A stretch of 64,000 nt of DNA, taken from CAVQBP01 sp963782475 (GTDB taxonomy: Bacteria > Bacteroidota > Ignavibacteria > Ignavibacteriales > Ignavibacteriaceae). This document shows, piece after piece, positions 10,941 to 20,411 of the stretch. The notes under the pieces were generated by a model that ran no database searches, was not told where the DNA came from, and saw only the letters and a list, made by a program, of their open reading frames with translations. Position numbers and translations under genes: made by a program. Position 1 is the stretch's first letter, and each line of letters opens with the position of its first letter. The stretch is taken from contig CAWAJW010000014.1 of assembly GCA_963782475.1 (NCBI GenBank), forward strand, positions 135,316 to 199,315, read 5' to 3'.

Positions 10941-11173
10941 TCTTAAATAAGAGATGGTATCCTTTATACCTAAGGCGAATAAATAGTAGAAGCAAAATAA
11001 ATAATTAAACTTTAAGCTACAAAATAAGCGAATATTGTAAGCCTGGAATAAAATTATTCTCAACTTATTTTAAATAACATGTAAATAAACATGTAAGATA
11101 TTTTTTTTAATCAAAAATATTTTTTATTTTCACAACGAAATTTTTAACCATCAATATATATGAGGCTTAAACT

Positions 11174-11473
11174 ATGGCAGCAGGAAAACCAATGACTAAA
11201 TCGCAAATAGTCGATCACCTTGCAAAGAAGACCGATACTACTAAAAAAGTTGCGAATCAATTTTTAGATGAATTAACTATGTTAGTTCATAAAGAAGCAA
11301 AAAATTCATTTACAATTCCAGGAGTTGGTAAATTATTGGTAGTTGACCGGAAAAAGAGAATGGGGAGAAATCCTGCTACCGGCCAAACGATGATGATACC
11401 TGCTAAAAAGGTTCTGAAATTTAGAATCGCAAAAGCAGCAAAGGATGCAGTTCTGCCTTCTAAGAAGAAATAA
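11174..11473 (+). CDS. HU-family DNA-binding protein
   Basis: 99 residues, a typical HU/IHF length. MTKSQIVDHLAKKTDTTKKVANQFLDEL forms the helical dimerisation part, FTIPGVGKLLVV the beta saddle, and GRNPATGQTMMIPAKKVLKFR the DNA-embracing arm with the conserved GRNPxTG and IPA motifs. The tail ends in PSKKK. Nucleoid protein that bends DNA. Monocistronic: 233 bp of intergenic DNA before it and a strong hairpin terminator after it. Confidence 0.95.
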   Translation: MAAGKPMTKSQIVDHLAKKTDTTKKVANQFLDELTMLVHKEAKNSFTIPGVGKLLVVDRKKRMGRNPATGQTMMIPAKKVLKFRIAKAAKDAVLPSKKK

Positions 11474-11483
11474 TTAAATATAT

Positions 11484-11514
11484 AAAGGGGCGGTAAAGCC
11501 CCTTTGTTTATTTT
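11484..11514. terminator. Bidirectional terminator between HU and the cbb3 operon
   Basis: A perfect 8-bp stem AAAGGGGC (11484-11491) with GCCCCTTT (11498-11505), loop GGTAAA, then a T-rich run. The two genes converge here (HU stop at 11473, minus-strand stop at 11514), so it can serve both; the A-rich left side gives a T run on the minus strand. Confidence 0.8.
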
Positions 11515-12218
11515 TAATTTGTCATCATGTGATGAGTGGGAGAATTATTCCCAAATTTAGGACTCACATAAGGAATTCCCAGGTTCATTCCCCGCATAAT
11601 AAAAAGCATTGCCAGGAAGATTGCAAAAACCGGGGTCAGCTTACTTATTTTTTTCCTTAAATCTAGTTTAATAAATTTACTAAATATAGAAACCGTAAAC
11701 ATTGCAGGGAAAGTCCCCAGACCAAAAAATATCATAAAGAGCATTCCTTTAAACATACTCCCTGTTGATATTGCTCCCGCCAGCCCGGCATAAACAAAAC
11801 CACATGGTAAAAAGCCATTCAAAAAGCCAATAGATAGAAAGGAGGAATAACTCTTTTGTTTAAATAAGGTGCCGATAGAAGACTTTAATGGATTTATAAG
11901 TCGCTGGATGATATTAACCGCTAATACTCTGTTTCTTATTTTTTGCGGAATAAAGACTATAACAAGGATAAAAATACCCAGGGAAATTGAGAGTATCTGC
12001 TGGAAGCCAGAAATAACAAGCTTCTCACCGATGAAACCCAGCAGTATACCCATCAAAGCATAAGATAAAATTCTGCCTAAATTATAGATTATTCTCCCGG
12101 CAAAAAATCTATAATTATCCGAGGCAGGTACAGGTAAGGCCAATGCGATAGGTCCGCACATCCCTATGCAATGAAAACTTCCGATAAATCCGACTATTAA
12201 ACCTGCAAATATTTCCAT
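11514..12218 (-). CDS. Sulfite exporter TauE/SafE (DsbD_2-like) family protein of the cbb3 operon
   Basis: 234-residue polytopic membrane protein with about six helices. Conserved cysteine/proline motifs FHCIGMCGPIALALP (residues ~16-30) and GFLPCGFVYAGLAGA match the SafE/DsbD_2 type that commonly sits at the end of ccoGHIS clusters. Members there are thought to help copper delivery or redox maturation of the oxidase (inference from context). It is the last gene of the operon, 68 bp after ccoH. Confidence 0.8.
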   Translation of the reverse strand: MEIFAGLIVGFIGSFHCIGMCGPIALALPVPASDNYRFFAGRIIYNLGRILSYALMGILLGFIGEKLVISGFQQILSISLGIFILVIVFIPQKIRNRVLAVNIIQRLINPLKSSIGTLFKQKSYSSFLSIGFLNGFLPCGFVYAGLAGAISTGSMFKGMLFMIFFGLGTFPAMFTVSIFSKFIKLDLRKKISKLTPVFAIFLAMLFIMRGMNLGIPYVSPKFGNNSPTHHMMTN

Positions 12219-12286
12219 ATTATTTTAAATCCTTTTCATTATTAAAGAGCTATTCACCTTTAAAGTGACAGCACAATCATTATTTA

Positions 12287-12742
12287 TTAATTGAAAAGAA
12301 AAGATTTATCCATTTTATAATTTTGGTTATTCATCTCCCATTGAACCTCAACTTTCCAATACCCTTTATCAATCGTCGATATATTAATAGTCTGGCTTCC
12401 TTTTTTATCCAGCAGAATTGGAATAGTGAAATCTTTCCTTGAATCAGAAGGGCGATAAAAATATAACTTACCATTATCAACTTGCTCCCAAAAGGAAACC
12501 GGGAAGGAGAGATTTATTTTATTATCAGCATAACTGAATGCAACTTTCTCTTTAAGTCCTGCGGTTCTTTTATAAGTATCAATTTGATCCTGATAAGTCA
12601 GAGTCTTTTCATAATAGTTGCTGGTTACCAGGTCTACTCTTTGGTTCATAAATATAGAAGTTAAAACCAGGGTAATAGCCATAAAAGCAACAATTGATAT
12701 AAATATCCCGGTTCCCCAGTTAAATTTTACTAACTTTTTCAC
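12287..12742 (-). CDS. ccoH: FixH/CcoH-family cbb3 oxidase accessory protein
   Basis: 151 residues with one N-terminal membrane helix (FNWGTGIFISIVAFMAITLVLTSIF) and a periplasmic beta domain ending VEVQWEMNNQNYKMDKSFLFN. The MNQRVDLVTSNYYEKTLTYQ stretch is typical of FixH. It starts with GTG at 12742-12740; the G at 12742 is also the last base of the ccoG stop codon TAG, indicating translational coupling. CcoH stabilises the assembling cbb3 oxidase in the inner membrane. Confidence 0.85.
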   Translation of the reverse strand: MKKLVKFNWGTGIFISIVAFMAITLVLTSIFMNQRVDLVTSNYYEKTLTYQDQIDTYKRTAGLKEKVAFSYADNKINLSFPVSFWEQVDNGKLYFYRPSDSRKDFTIPILLDKKGSQTINISTIDKGYWKVEVQWEMNNQNYKMDKSFLFN

Positions 12743-14154
12743 TAATTGTTTTCCTTTTTATTCATTGGTCCTAAAAATGACGTCTTCACTTCTTCAAGCA
12801 ATTTCCCGTTTGCATATACATCAATTGTAATCGGAGTATTCATACTTTTTAGCTCTGATCTGTTAAGCAGCAGCAAGAATTTTGCTTCAAGATTATCCTG
12901 GGGTTTCATTGAAAGATTAGTGCCGATAACTTTTATTTCACCATTTAAATTTTTAAGCTTAATATTTATTTGAGCGTCATGGAATGTTTTATTGATTATA
13001 TCCAGATCATATAAATTGCTAATCATATTGCCGGGCTGCTCCTGGAATAGCATGCCGGGAGTTCTTAGAATATTTATATTGAAATCGGTTCTTGTTATTA
13101 ATAAATAACCCAGAACGCCGGCAAGAATTGCAAGCAGAAATGAATAAGCAATCATTCTTGGCGTGAATTTAAATTTTGATTTTTTCTCTATCCCGTTTAA
13201 TGATGCATACCTGATTAGTCCACGCGGCCGGTTCACCTTATCCATAATATAATCACATGCATCAATGCAGGCGGTGCAGTTAATGCATTCCAGCTGAATT
13301 CCATCCCTGATATCGATTCCGGTCGGACAGACTTCAACGCATAATTTGTCGTTTATGCAATCACCCAGGGCAACCGGTGCTTCATCCTTCTTTATTTTTC
13401 CTCTTGGTTCACCTCTTTTATAATCATAAGCAATAACAACAGAATCCTGATCAAGAAGAACACCCTGCAGTCTTCCATACGGACAAACTATTGTACATAC
13501 CTGTTCACGGAAATATGAGAAGATCCAATAAAATACAGCCGAGAAACCGATCATGGAAATTAAGCCGGCAATATGTTCAGCAGGAGGATCCGTTATTATC
13601 TGCCATAATTTATCAATACTAATTATATAAGAGAGAAAAATATTGGATATGAAAAAGGAGATACCGAAAAATATCCCGTGCTTTACTGTTTTTTTAAATA
13701 TTTTTTCTTTAGTCCAATTAGCTTTATCAAGCCTTCTTTGTGCATAAGTGTCTCCTTCGATCCAGTATTCAATTTTTCTGAAAACCATTTCCATAAAGAT
13801 TGTTTGAGGGCAGGCCCAGCCGCAGAAAACCCTTCCGAAAACTGCGGTAAAAAGAATTATAAAAACAATCCCGGTTATCATAGCTAAAACAAAAAGATGA
13901 AAATCGTGTGGACCAAACGGAATACTGAAAAGGATAAAGTTCCTACCTGGAAAATCAAACAGCATAAATGGATGACCGTGAGCTTTTAAAAAAGGAGCAG
14001 CAATTAAGATCAAAAGTAAAATAAAGCTTACAATATTCCGGGCATTATAAAACCTTCCGAAAGGTTTTTTAGGATAGATCCAGTTTCGTTTACCTTCTTT
14101 ACTTATTGTTGAGAGCTGATCCCTGAAAGATTTTTCTTCTGTTACCTGTTTCAT
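12742..14154 (-). CDS. ccoG: Cytochrome c oxidase accessory protein CcoG (FixG/RdxA), polyferredoxin
   Basis: 470 residues. Membrane helices alternate with cysteine motifs: CGWACPQTIFMEMVFRKIEY, then VCTIVCPYGRLQGVLLD, then a dicluster ferredoxin region CINDKLCVEVCPTGID and CINCTACIDACDYIMDKV. The C-terminal ~120 residues form the FixG immunoglobulin-like domain. CcoG is a Cu2+ reductase or electron-transfer factor in cbb3 assembly. It lies 42 bp after ccoP and overlaps ccoH by one base. Confidence 0.95.
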   Translation of the reverse strand: MKQVTEEKSFRDQLSTISKEGKRNWIYPKKPFGRFYNARNIVSFILLLILIAAPFLKAHGHPFMLFDFPGRNFILFSIPFGPHDFHLFVLAMITGIVFIILFTAVFGRVFCGWACPQTIFMEMVFRKIEYWIEGDTYAQRRLDKANWTKEKIFKKTVKHGIFFGISFFISNIFLSYIISIDKLWQIITDPPAEHIAGLISMIGFSAVFYWIFSYFREQVCTIVCPYGRLQGVLLDQDSVVIAYDYKRGEPRGKIKKDEAPVALGDCINDKLCVEVCPTGIDIRDGIQLECINCTACIDACDYIMDKVNRPRGLIRYASLNGIEKKSKFKFTPRMIAYSFLLAILAGVLGYLLITRTDFNINILRTPGMLFQEQPGNMISNLYDLDIINKTFHDAQINIKLKNLNGEIKVIGTNLSMKPQDNLEAKFLLLLNRSELKSMNTPITIDVYANGKLLEEVKTSFLGPMNKKENN

Positions 14155-14196
14155 TATACTTTCTTGTTAAAGATCTCATCTAATTCAAATGATTAT

Positions 14197-15057
14197 TTAT
14201 TTTGAAGAAACTTTACTACTGTCTGTTCCCTCCCACTTTTGACCTTGCGGTGCTTTTGCATTGGGCGGATTAGTTCCCTGCAATGAAAGTACATAACTTG
14301 CAACTTCCTGGATTTCTCTTGGATTAAGCTTGCCATCCCAGGTAAGCATTCCCTTTGCAGGTACACCGTATTTTATCGTTTTAAAAACATTCTTTATTCC
14401 GCCTCCGTGTATCCAGTAATCGTCTGTTAAATTTGGTCCTATTATACCCTGCCCGTTTTCTCCATGGCAGGGGACGCAGTTTACTTTAAATATATCTTTC
14501 CCATCCTCTAATGCAGACGCATCTGTTAATCTTTTAACATTATTTTCATTAACCAATGCTCCGGATCTAATTAGTTCTGCTCTCTGCAAATCAGCCTGCT
14601 GCATTTCTTCCTGGTACTCCTGGACAGGGAGTTTCCCGGTTTTTAATACATGAAAATCAAGCATATAAATAATGCCGAAAATAATTGTTCCATAAAAAAG
14701 ATAGTTAAACCATGGAGGGATCCTGTTGTCGAGCTCTTTTATTCCGTCAAAATCATGATCCATCAAAATATCTTTTTCTTTTTCCAATGGCGCCAGACCG
14801 GTAAAATAGTCTTTTATCTTATTGAATATTTTCGAAATTCTTTTTGGTCTTGCTATTCCTTTACCTGTTCCGTAATAAATAAATGCAAAAAATACAATTG
14901 TTACTATTATTGAAAATAGCAGCAGGTTTATATCATATACAGAAGGATCAATTTCTTCATTTTGTGCCTGTGCGATTATATTGCTGTTTACAAGAAGAGT
15001 AATGAATCCGGCAGTTTTAATAATTAAGATTAAAAGCTTTTTTTTATTTTTGCTCAT
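14197..15057 (-). CDS. ccoP: cbb3 oxidase subunit III (CcoP), single c-heme form
   Basis: 286 residues with an N-terminal helix (IDPSVYDINLLLFSIIVTIVFFAFIYYG), the CcoP_N segment DHDFDGIKELDNRIPPWFNYLFYGTIIFGIIYM, and a cytochrome c domain NCVPCHGENGQGIIGPNLTDDYWIHGG with one CxxCH and a downstream methionine (KGMLTWDG). Proteobacterial CcoP has two c-hemes; only one is visible here. It feeds electrons to the CcoNO core. Its ATG lies inside the 3' end of the ccoQ reading frame. Confidence 0.9.
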   Translation of the reverse strand: MSKNKKKLLILIIKTAGFITLLVNSNIIAQAQNEEIDPSVYDINLLLFSIIVTIVFFAFIYYGTGKGIARPKRISKIFNKIKDYFTGLAPLEKEKDILMDHDFDGIKELDNRIPPWFNYLFYGTIIFGIIYMLDFHVLKTGKLPVQEYQEEMQQADLQRAELIRSGALVNENNVKRLTDASALEDGKDIFKVNCVPCHGENGQGIIGPNLTDDYWIHGGGIKNVFKTIKYGVPAKGMLTWDGKLNPREIQEVASYVLSLQGTNPPNAKAPQGQKWEGTDSSKVSSK

Positions 15058-15251
15058 GGTTTTTACCTGTATTGTTTGAATTTAATGCTTCACCATTATC
15101 CAGCGGTAAATTTCTCATATTCTCTAAATATTTTTTATCGGCTTTGAAAGTACCAGATAATTACAATCGTAAAAAAAACTATAAATACGCCCATGGAAAT
15201 AATTGGGTAAATACCTATTCCTTCAATTGATTGTAAGACTTCTTTAAACAT
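15044..15251 (-). CDS. ccoQ: Small cbb3 subunit CcoQ, one frameshift
   Basis: A short gene between ccoNO and ccoP. It starts MFKEVLQSIEGIGIYPIISM with one membrane helix (GVFIVFFTIVIIWYF). As given, the frame ends after 38 residues at 15135. Removing one C near 15146 restores ADKKYLENMRNLPLDNGEAL and extends to a stop at 15044 that overlaps the start of ccoP by 14 bases, the expected layout. CcoQ is a small stabilising subunit. The break is probably a consensus error. Confidence 0.7.
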
Positions 15252-15253
15252 AA

Positions 15254-17379
15254 TTATCTACTTGCTGTTGTTGAATCAACTTTTATATCTGTTCCCAGCC
15301 TTTGCAGGTAAGCAATTAAAGCAATTATTTCTTTATTGCTTTCTGCCGGTGCTCCGTTCTTCTGTAAATCATCAGTTATTTCTTCAGCTTGTTTTCTTAA
15401 ATCCTGATTTGCAGTTGCTTCATATCCTGCGGGATATGGAACTCCAAGCTTCCTCATCACTTCTATTTTTTTAGCAGTTAAGTTGGTATCCAGATCGTTT
15501 GTTAAAAGCCATGGATAATGTGGCATAATAGAACCGGGGGACATAGAAGCGGGATTTTGCATATGCAGATAGTGCCACAAATTCGGATATTTCCCCCCTA
15601 CCCTGTGAAGATCGGGACCTATTCGTTTGGAACCCCACAAAAACGGATGATCATAAACATACTCTCCTGCTTTGGAATATTCCCCGTATCTTTCTGTCTC
15701 CGACCTGAAGGGACGGATCAATTGTGAATGACATCCAAGGCATCCTTCTCTTATATAAATATCTCTCCCCTGCAATTCTAAGAGGGGTATATGGTTTTAC
15801 ACTTGATATTGTAGGAATATTAGATTTTACTAAAAAAGTAGGAATAAATTCAACCAGACCGCCAATTAAAATTGCTGCTGTTGCGGCAAGTGTAAACTGC
15901 CATGGTCTTTTTTCAAGCCAGCGATGGGAGTATCCTTCCTTTTCTTTCATTTTGATTAAAGCCGGCGCTTCAGCGTCTTCATTTGCCGCAAAACTTCCCT
16001 GCTTTGCAGTTTTATATAAATTGTAAGTCATCATTATAACACCGGTTAAATATAAAGCACCTCCGGCTGCTCTTATCATATACATTGGAATTATCTGCAG
16101 AACTGTTTCAAGGAAATTAGGATATTGAAGCTGGCCGAGCGGAATTAAATTGCTTCCACATTAATGATTGTGTAATGCCCGACCAGTACATTGCCGATAC
16201 ATAAAAAACAATTCCAAGTGTACCTATCCAGAAATGCATATTTGCTAATTTTTTAGAATAGAGATTGGTTTTAAATAACTTAGGAATTAACCAATAAAGC
16301 ACTCCAAATGTTAAAAAACCGTTCCATGCAAGTGTTCCCATATGAACATGAGCAATAATCCAATCGGTAAAATGAGCAATAGCATTTACATTTTTTAATG
16401 CAAGCATCGGGCCTTCAAATGTAGCCATTCCATAAGCTGTTACAGCAACAACCATGAACTTAAGAATCGGATCCTGTCTAACTTTATCCCATGCTCCGCG
16501 CAGGGTTAATAAGCCGTTTATCATTCCACCCCAGGAAGGGGCTATAAGCATTATTGAAAAGACAGTCCCTAAAGATTGAGCCCAATCAGGCAATGCGCTG
16601 TAAAGAAGATGATGCGGGCCTGCCCAGATATATATAAAAATTAAGGCCCAGAAATGGATTATTGAAAGCCGGTATGAGTAAATAGGACGATTAGCGGCCT
16701 TGGGTAAATAGTAATACATTAAACCAAGGTATGGGGTAGTTAAGAAAAATGCCACTGCATTATGACCATACCACCATTGAACCAATGCATCCTGAACTCC
16801 GGCATAAACAGGATAACTTTTCATAAAGCTGACGGGAAGCTCGATAGAATTAACTATATGAAGGACAGCAACCGTGACCCATGTTGCAATATAAAACCAT
16901 ATTGCAACATACATATGTTTTTCTCTTCTTTTGATTATTGTTCCGAACATATTTATTCCGAAAGCAACCCACACAATCGCAATAGCAATATCAATCGGCC
17001 ATTCAAGTTCGGCATATTCTTTACTTGTTGTAAAACCAAGCGAAAGAGTCAAAGCCGCTGCAACGATAATTAGCTGCCAGCCCCAGAAATGAAACTTGCT
17101 TAAAAAATCGCTGTACATCCGGGCTTTGCACAGCCTTTGCAGCGAATAATAGACCCCCATAAAGATTGCATTTCCTACAAATGCGAAGATTGCGGCATTT
17201 GTATGGATAGGGCGAATGCGGCCGAAAGTAGTATAAGGAATATTAAAATTTAAAGCCGGAAAAAATAATTGAGAAGCGATAAGAAGACCGACAAGCATTC
17301 CTACTAATCCCCAAAATACAGTAGCAATAGCAAAGTTTTTTACAATCTTATTATCGTAACTGAACCTTTCTAACTCCAT
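15254..17379 (-). CDS. ccoNO: cbb3 cytochrome oxidase fused subunits I and II (CcoNO), two frameshifts
   Basis: Subunit I part from MELERFSYDNKIVKN has about 12 helices with the heme-copper histidines (RIRPIHTNAAIFAFVGNA, WWYGHNAVAFFLT, WAGPHHLLY, IIAHVHMGTLAWNG). After a frame change near 16134 it continues GQLQYPNFLETVLQIIPMYMIRAAGG, a helix, then, after a second change near 15781, the CcoO domain with EGCLGCHSQLIRPF (heme c) and GPDLHRVGGKYPNLWH. Fusion of CcoN and CcoO is known in Bacteroidota-type oxidases. Total about 708 residues. GGAG lies just upstream of the ATG. Both breaks are single-base and conserved on either side. Confidence 0.9.
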
Positions 17380-17420
17380 GTAAAGACTCCTTTATATACT
17401 GGATTCATTTATCATTTTTT

Positions 17421-17582
17421 TTAATATTTTTCTTTTTTATCAGGGGGCTGATCAAATAACATTCTTACGGAAGGTGTATAAGTATCTTTATATTGGCCGC
17501 TTTTAACAGCCCATAAAAATGCGAATAGAAATCCCAATGCAACAAAAAGGCTTATGCCAATTAATATTACAATTACAGAGAT
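17421..17582 (-). CDS. ccoS: cbb3 oxidase assembly protein CcoS, apparent ATC start
   Basis: 53 residues: SVIVILIGISLFVALGFLFA then FLWAVKSGQYKDTYTPSVRM, the CcoS signature. Required for cofactor insertion in cbb3 oxidase. The reading frame has no ATG, GTG or TTG start; the codon where the family starts is ATC at 17582-17580, with GAGG a few bases before it. It is either a rare start or a base error (ATG to ATC). It overlaps the end of ccoI by 10 bases and is followed by ccoNO 41 bp later. Confidence 0.8.
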   Translation of the reverse strand: MSVIVILIGISLFVALGFLFAFLWAVKSGQYKDTYTPSVRMLFDQPPDKKEKY

Positions 17583-20003
17583 ATTAAACCTCTTTTTTTC
17601 GCAAGAAAATTAGTTGATAACGTTGCAAACAGAACAACAGAAATTGAACTTAAAGGCATAAGTATTGCGGCAATTATAGGTGAAAGCAAACCCATAACCG
17701 CAAAACTTAGACCAGCTAAATTATAAATAAAAGAGATAATAAAGCTTATTAAAATGATTTTTAAGCTTGATTTTGAAAACTTTATAAAATCATAAAGCTT
17801 ATGAATATTGGATACATCTAAAATTGCATCGCAGGCAGGAGAAAAGTTGCTGATATCTTCCGTAACTGCTATTCCTACTTTACTTTGCGCTAATGCTCCG
17901 GCATCATTTAGACCATCACCAATCATTAAAATTTTTTTACCAGCTGTCTGAAGATTATTTATAAAATCCAGTTTGTCCTGGGGTGATTGTTTAAAAAATA
18001 ACCTGGTTTCTTTTCCAAAATATTCAATTAGCTTTTCTTTTTCACTGTCGTTATCACCTGATAAAAGGTTTATAGAATATTTAGATGACAAATTATTTAG
18101 TAATTCCTTTAATTCCTTTTCTATATTCGGTTGAGAAGTTGAAATATCCGATTACTTGGTCATCAAGAGATAAATAAACCCTGGTTCCGAAATTCTTTTT
18201 CTCTTCAAAAGAAGAATCCTTTTTATCCTGACCGGATACATAATCAATCGAACCGATTTTTATTTTATTCCCTAAAACAATTCCTTCAATTCCATAACCG
18301 GTTTTTTCTCTAAATTGATCAATGTGGAATTTTTCTTCTCCTTTTAAGAATGAATAAATTTTTCTGCTTAAAGGATGATTTGAATTCCGGACAAGTGATT
18401 TAATTATTTCCTGCTGAAAATCGTTAAGCTCTATGCCGGAATAATTAATTTCGGAGCTGTTAATTTTAGTTAATGTACCAGTCTTATCAAAAACAATCTC
18501 ATCTACTTTAGCCAGCTCTTCAATTGAAGATGTATTCTTTAAGTAGAATTTATTTTTCCCGAAAATTCGTAAAGCATTTCCTAAAGTAAAAGGAATTGAT
18601 AAAGCGAGAGCACATGGACAGGCTACAATCAATACAGCTGTAAAAACATTTAAAGCTACAGTTAAATTCACGGGGAACCAGAATGCGGAGGATACAAAAG
18701 CAATAATAAGCACCACGATCGTAAAATATTTGCTTATCAGGTTTGATAAAGCAGTAAAATCACTTTCATCTTTCTTTTTAAAAGTATTATTATTCCATAG
18801 TTGCGTTAAATAGCTCTGCGAAACTTCCTTAACAACTTCAAGCTCCAGATATTCTCCGAGCTGTCTTCCGCCTGCATATATCAGTTCTCCCATAACTTTA
18901 TTTACCGGTTTGGATTCCCCTGTAACAAAGCTGTAATCGATATTTCCAGTACCGCTGAATAAAATGGAATCAGCCGGGATTATTTCATTATTTCGAACAA
19001 CAATTCTCTCCCCGATAATTAAATCGGATACAGGTTTTGATATTTGCCTGTTATTCTTTTTAACAGTAACTGAAAGAGGAAAATAAGATTTGTAATTTCT
19101 TTCAAAATTTAGAGACTGGTAGGTTTTCTGCTGGAATAATTTTCCTATCAATAAAAAGAAGACGAGCCCGGTCATCGAATCAAAATATCCGGCCCCGGAA
19201 TGAGTTAATATCTCAATAGTGCTTCTTAGAAATAAGGCTATAATCCCGAGAGAGACCGGGAAATCAATATTAATTATTTTCTTTTTTAATCCTTTATAAG
19301 CAGAAAAAAAATAATCGGAACTTGAATAGAATAATACAGGCAGAGCTAAAATTAAATTCAGGTATCCGAAAAATCTTTTAAAGAAGATATCGGATAGATT
19401 AATTGATAAATATTCAGGGAAGCTGAAAAGCATAATATTTCCGAAGCAAAATGCCGCTATTCCAAGCTTATAATAGAGCTTTTTATTTGAAGCACTATCT
19501 TTTTTCTTTTCAAGGATATCAAGCTGTATCTGCGGTTCGTAGCCGATGGAAGCAAGCAGCTGGACCAGCTTTTTCAAACTGATCTTATTATGATTATACC
19601 TAACCGTCAGCTCTTTTTTCAGAAAATCAACCTCCGAACGGCTTATACCTTCACTTATTTTATAAAGATTCTCCAGAAGCCATATGCAGGATGAACAATG
19701 CATTTGCGGGATCGTAAAGGTTGCAATACTGATTTTATCATCAATATAGTTATTAAGCTGCTTAATAATTTTTTCATCATCCAGGTAATCATATTCTTTT
19801 GATTCGAACTCTTTGGGTGATTTCCCCGGCGATTGTTCAATTGAGTAATAATTGCAAAGATTGCTTTTATTCAGAATTTCGTAAACCGTTTTGCACCCGC
19901 TGCAGCAAAAACTCTTTTCATCTATTGTGATCGCCGTATCTTTACATTCCTCACCGCAGTGATAGCAAAATGATTTTTCCTTAATTTCCCTTGAAAATGA
20001 CAA
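17573..20003 (-). CDS. ccoI: Heavy-metal P-type ATPase CcoI/FixI (copper for cbb3), one frameshift
   Basis: N-terminal cysteine-rich part FCYHCGEEC and FCCSGCKTVYEIL, an HMA domain with MHCSSCIWLLENL, then membrane helices, actuator motif FVTGESKPVNK, the metal-site CPCALALSIP, phosphorylation site DKTGTLT, and, after a frame break near 18105, GDGLNDAGALAQSKVGIAV plus two helices. The rejoined join reads RKGIKELLNNLSSKYS; one extra A causes the break. About 809 residues, normal for CcoI. It exports Cu(I) for assembly of the oxidase. First gene of the operon; no FNR-type TTGAT-N4-ATCAA box was seen upstream. Confidence 0.92.
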
Positions 20004-20411
20004 TTTCTTATTCCATGTTTTGAGCTTTAAGAAAATAGATCCAGCTGCAGCGGAAAGATTAGATTAACAATTATCTGTTTTACCGGATAAATTGATAATT
20101 CTAATGTTTTTGACTTGAAGTTTTTTTCATATATTATGCCATTTAAAATAGAAAATTAGATTTATAAATATTAAGATTTATATTTGTTTTTTATAGAATT
20201 CTCCAAAAAATGAAAAGATTGGCGGTTGCTCTTCCCGAATCTGAGAATGGATTTTAACATAAAAATATTAAGTGTATTTTCTGATTTTAATGATTCTATC
20301 ATTGTTAATCTTCCCCGGCGGAAATCCCGCTAAAAGCCGGAGAATAATATAGATTTTTTTACTAAAGAATTAATTAAGAAAACACAGGATGAAGATCCTT
20401 TTTAACTTGAA
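20004..20411. other. Divergent intergenic region, ccoI / ABC exporter
   Basis: 408 bp without a supported gene. It must hold the promoters of the minus-strand cbb3 operon and the plus-strand ABC exporter. I found no clear operator or hairpin; the short frames inside (up to 28 codons) have no recognisable product. Confidence 0.5.

Noticed and set aside
8997..11063. The longer 688-codon form of the TonB-plug protein
   Set aside because: The extra 41 residues precede a clear signal peptide beginning at the ATG at 10940.
15254..17379. Programmed frameshifting in ccoNO, ccoI and other genes of the first 27 kb
   Set aside because: Sites differ in sequence and direction, lack in-phase slippery heptamers and affect many unrelated genes; indel errors explain them better.
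20004..20411. FNR/Anr box upstream of the cbb3 operon
   Set aside because: No TTGAT-N4-ATCAA match was found; only a half-like TTGATAATTCTAA is present.
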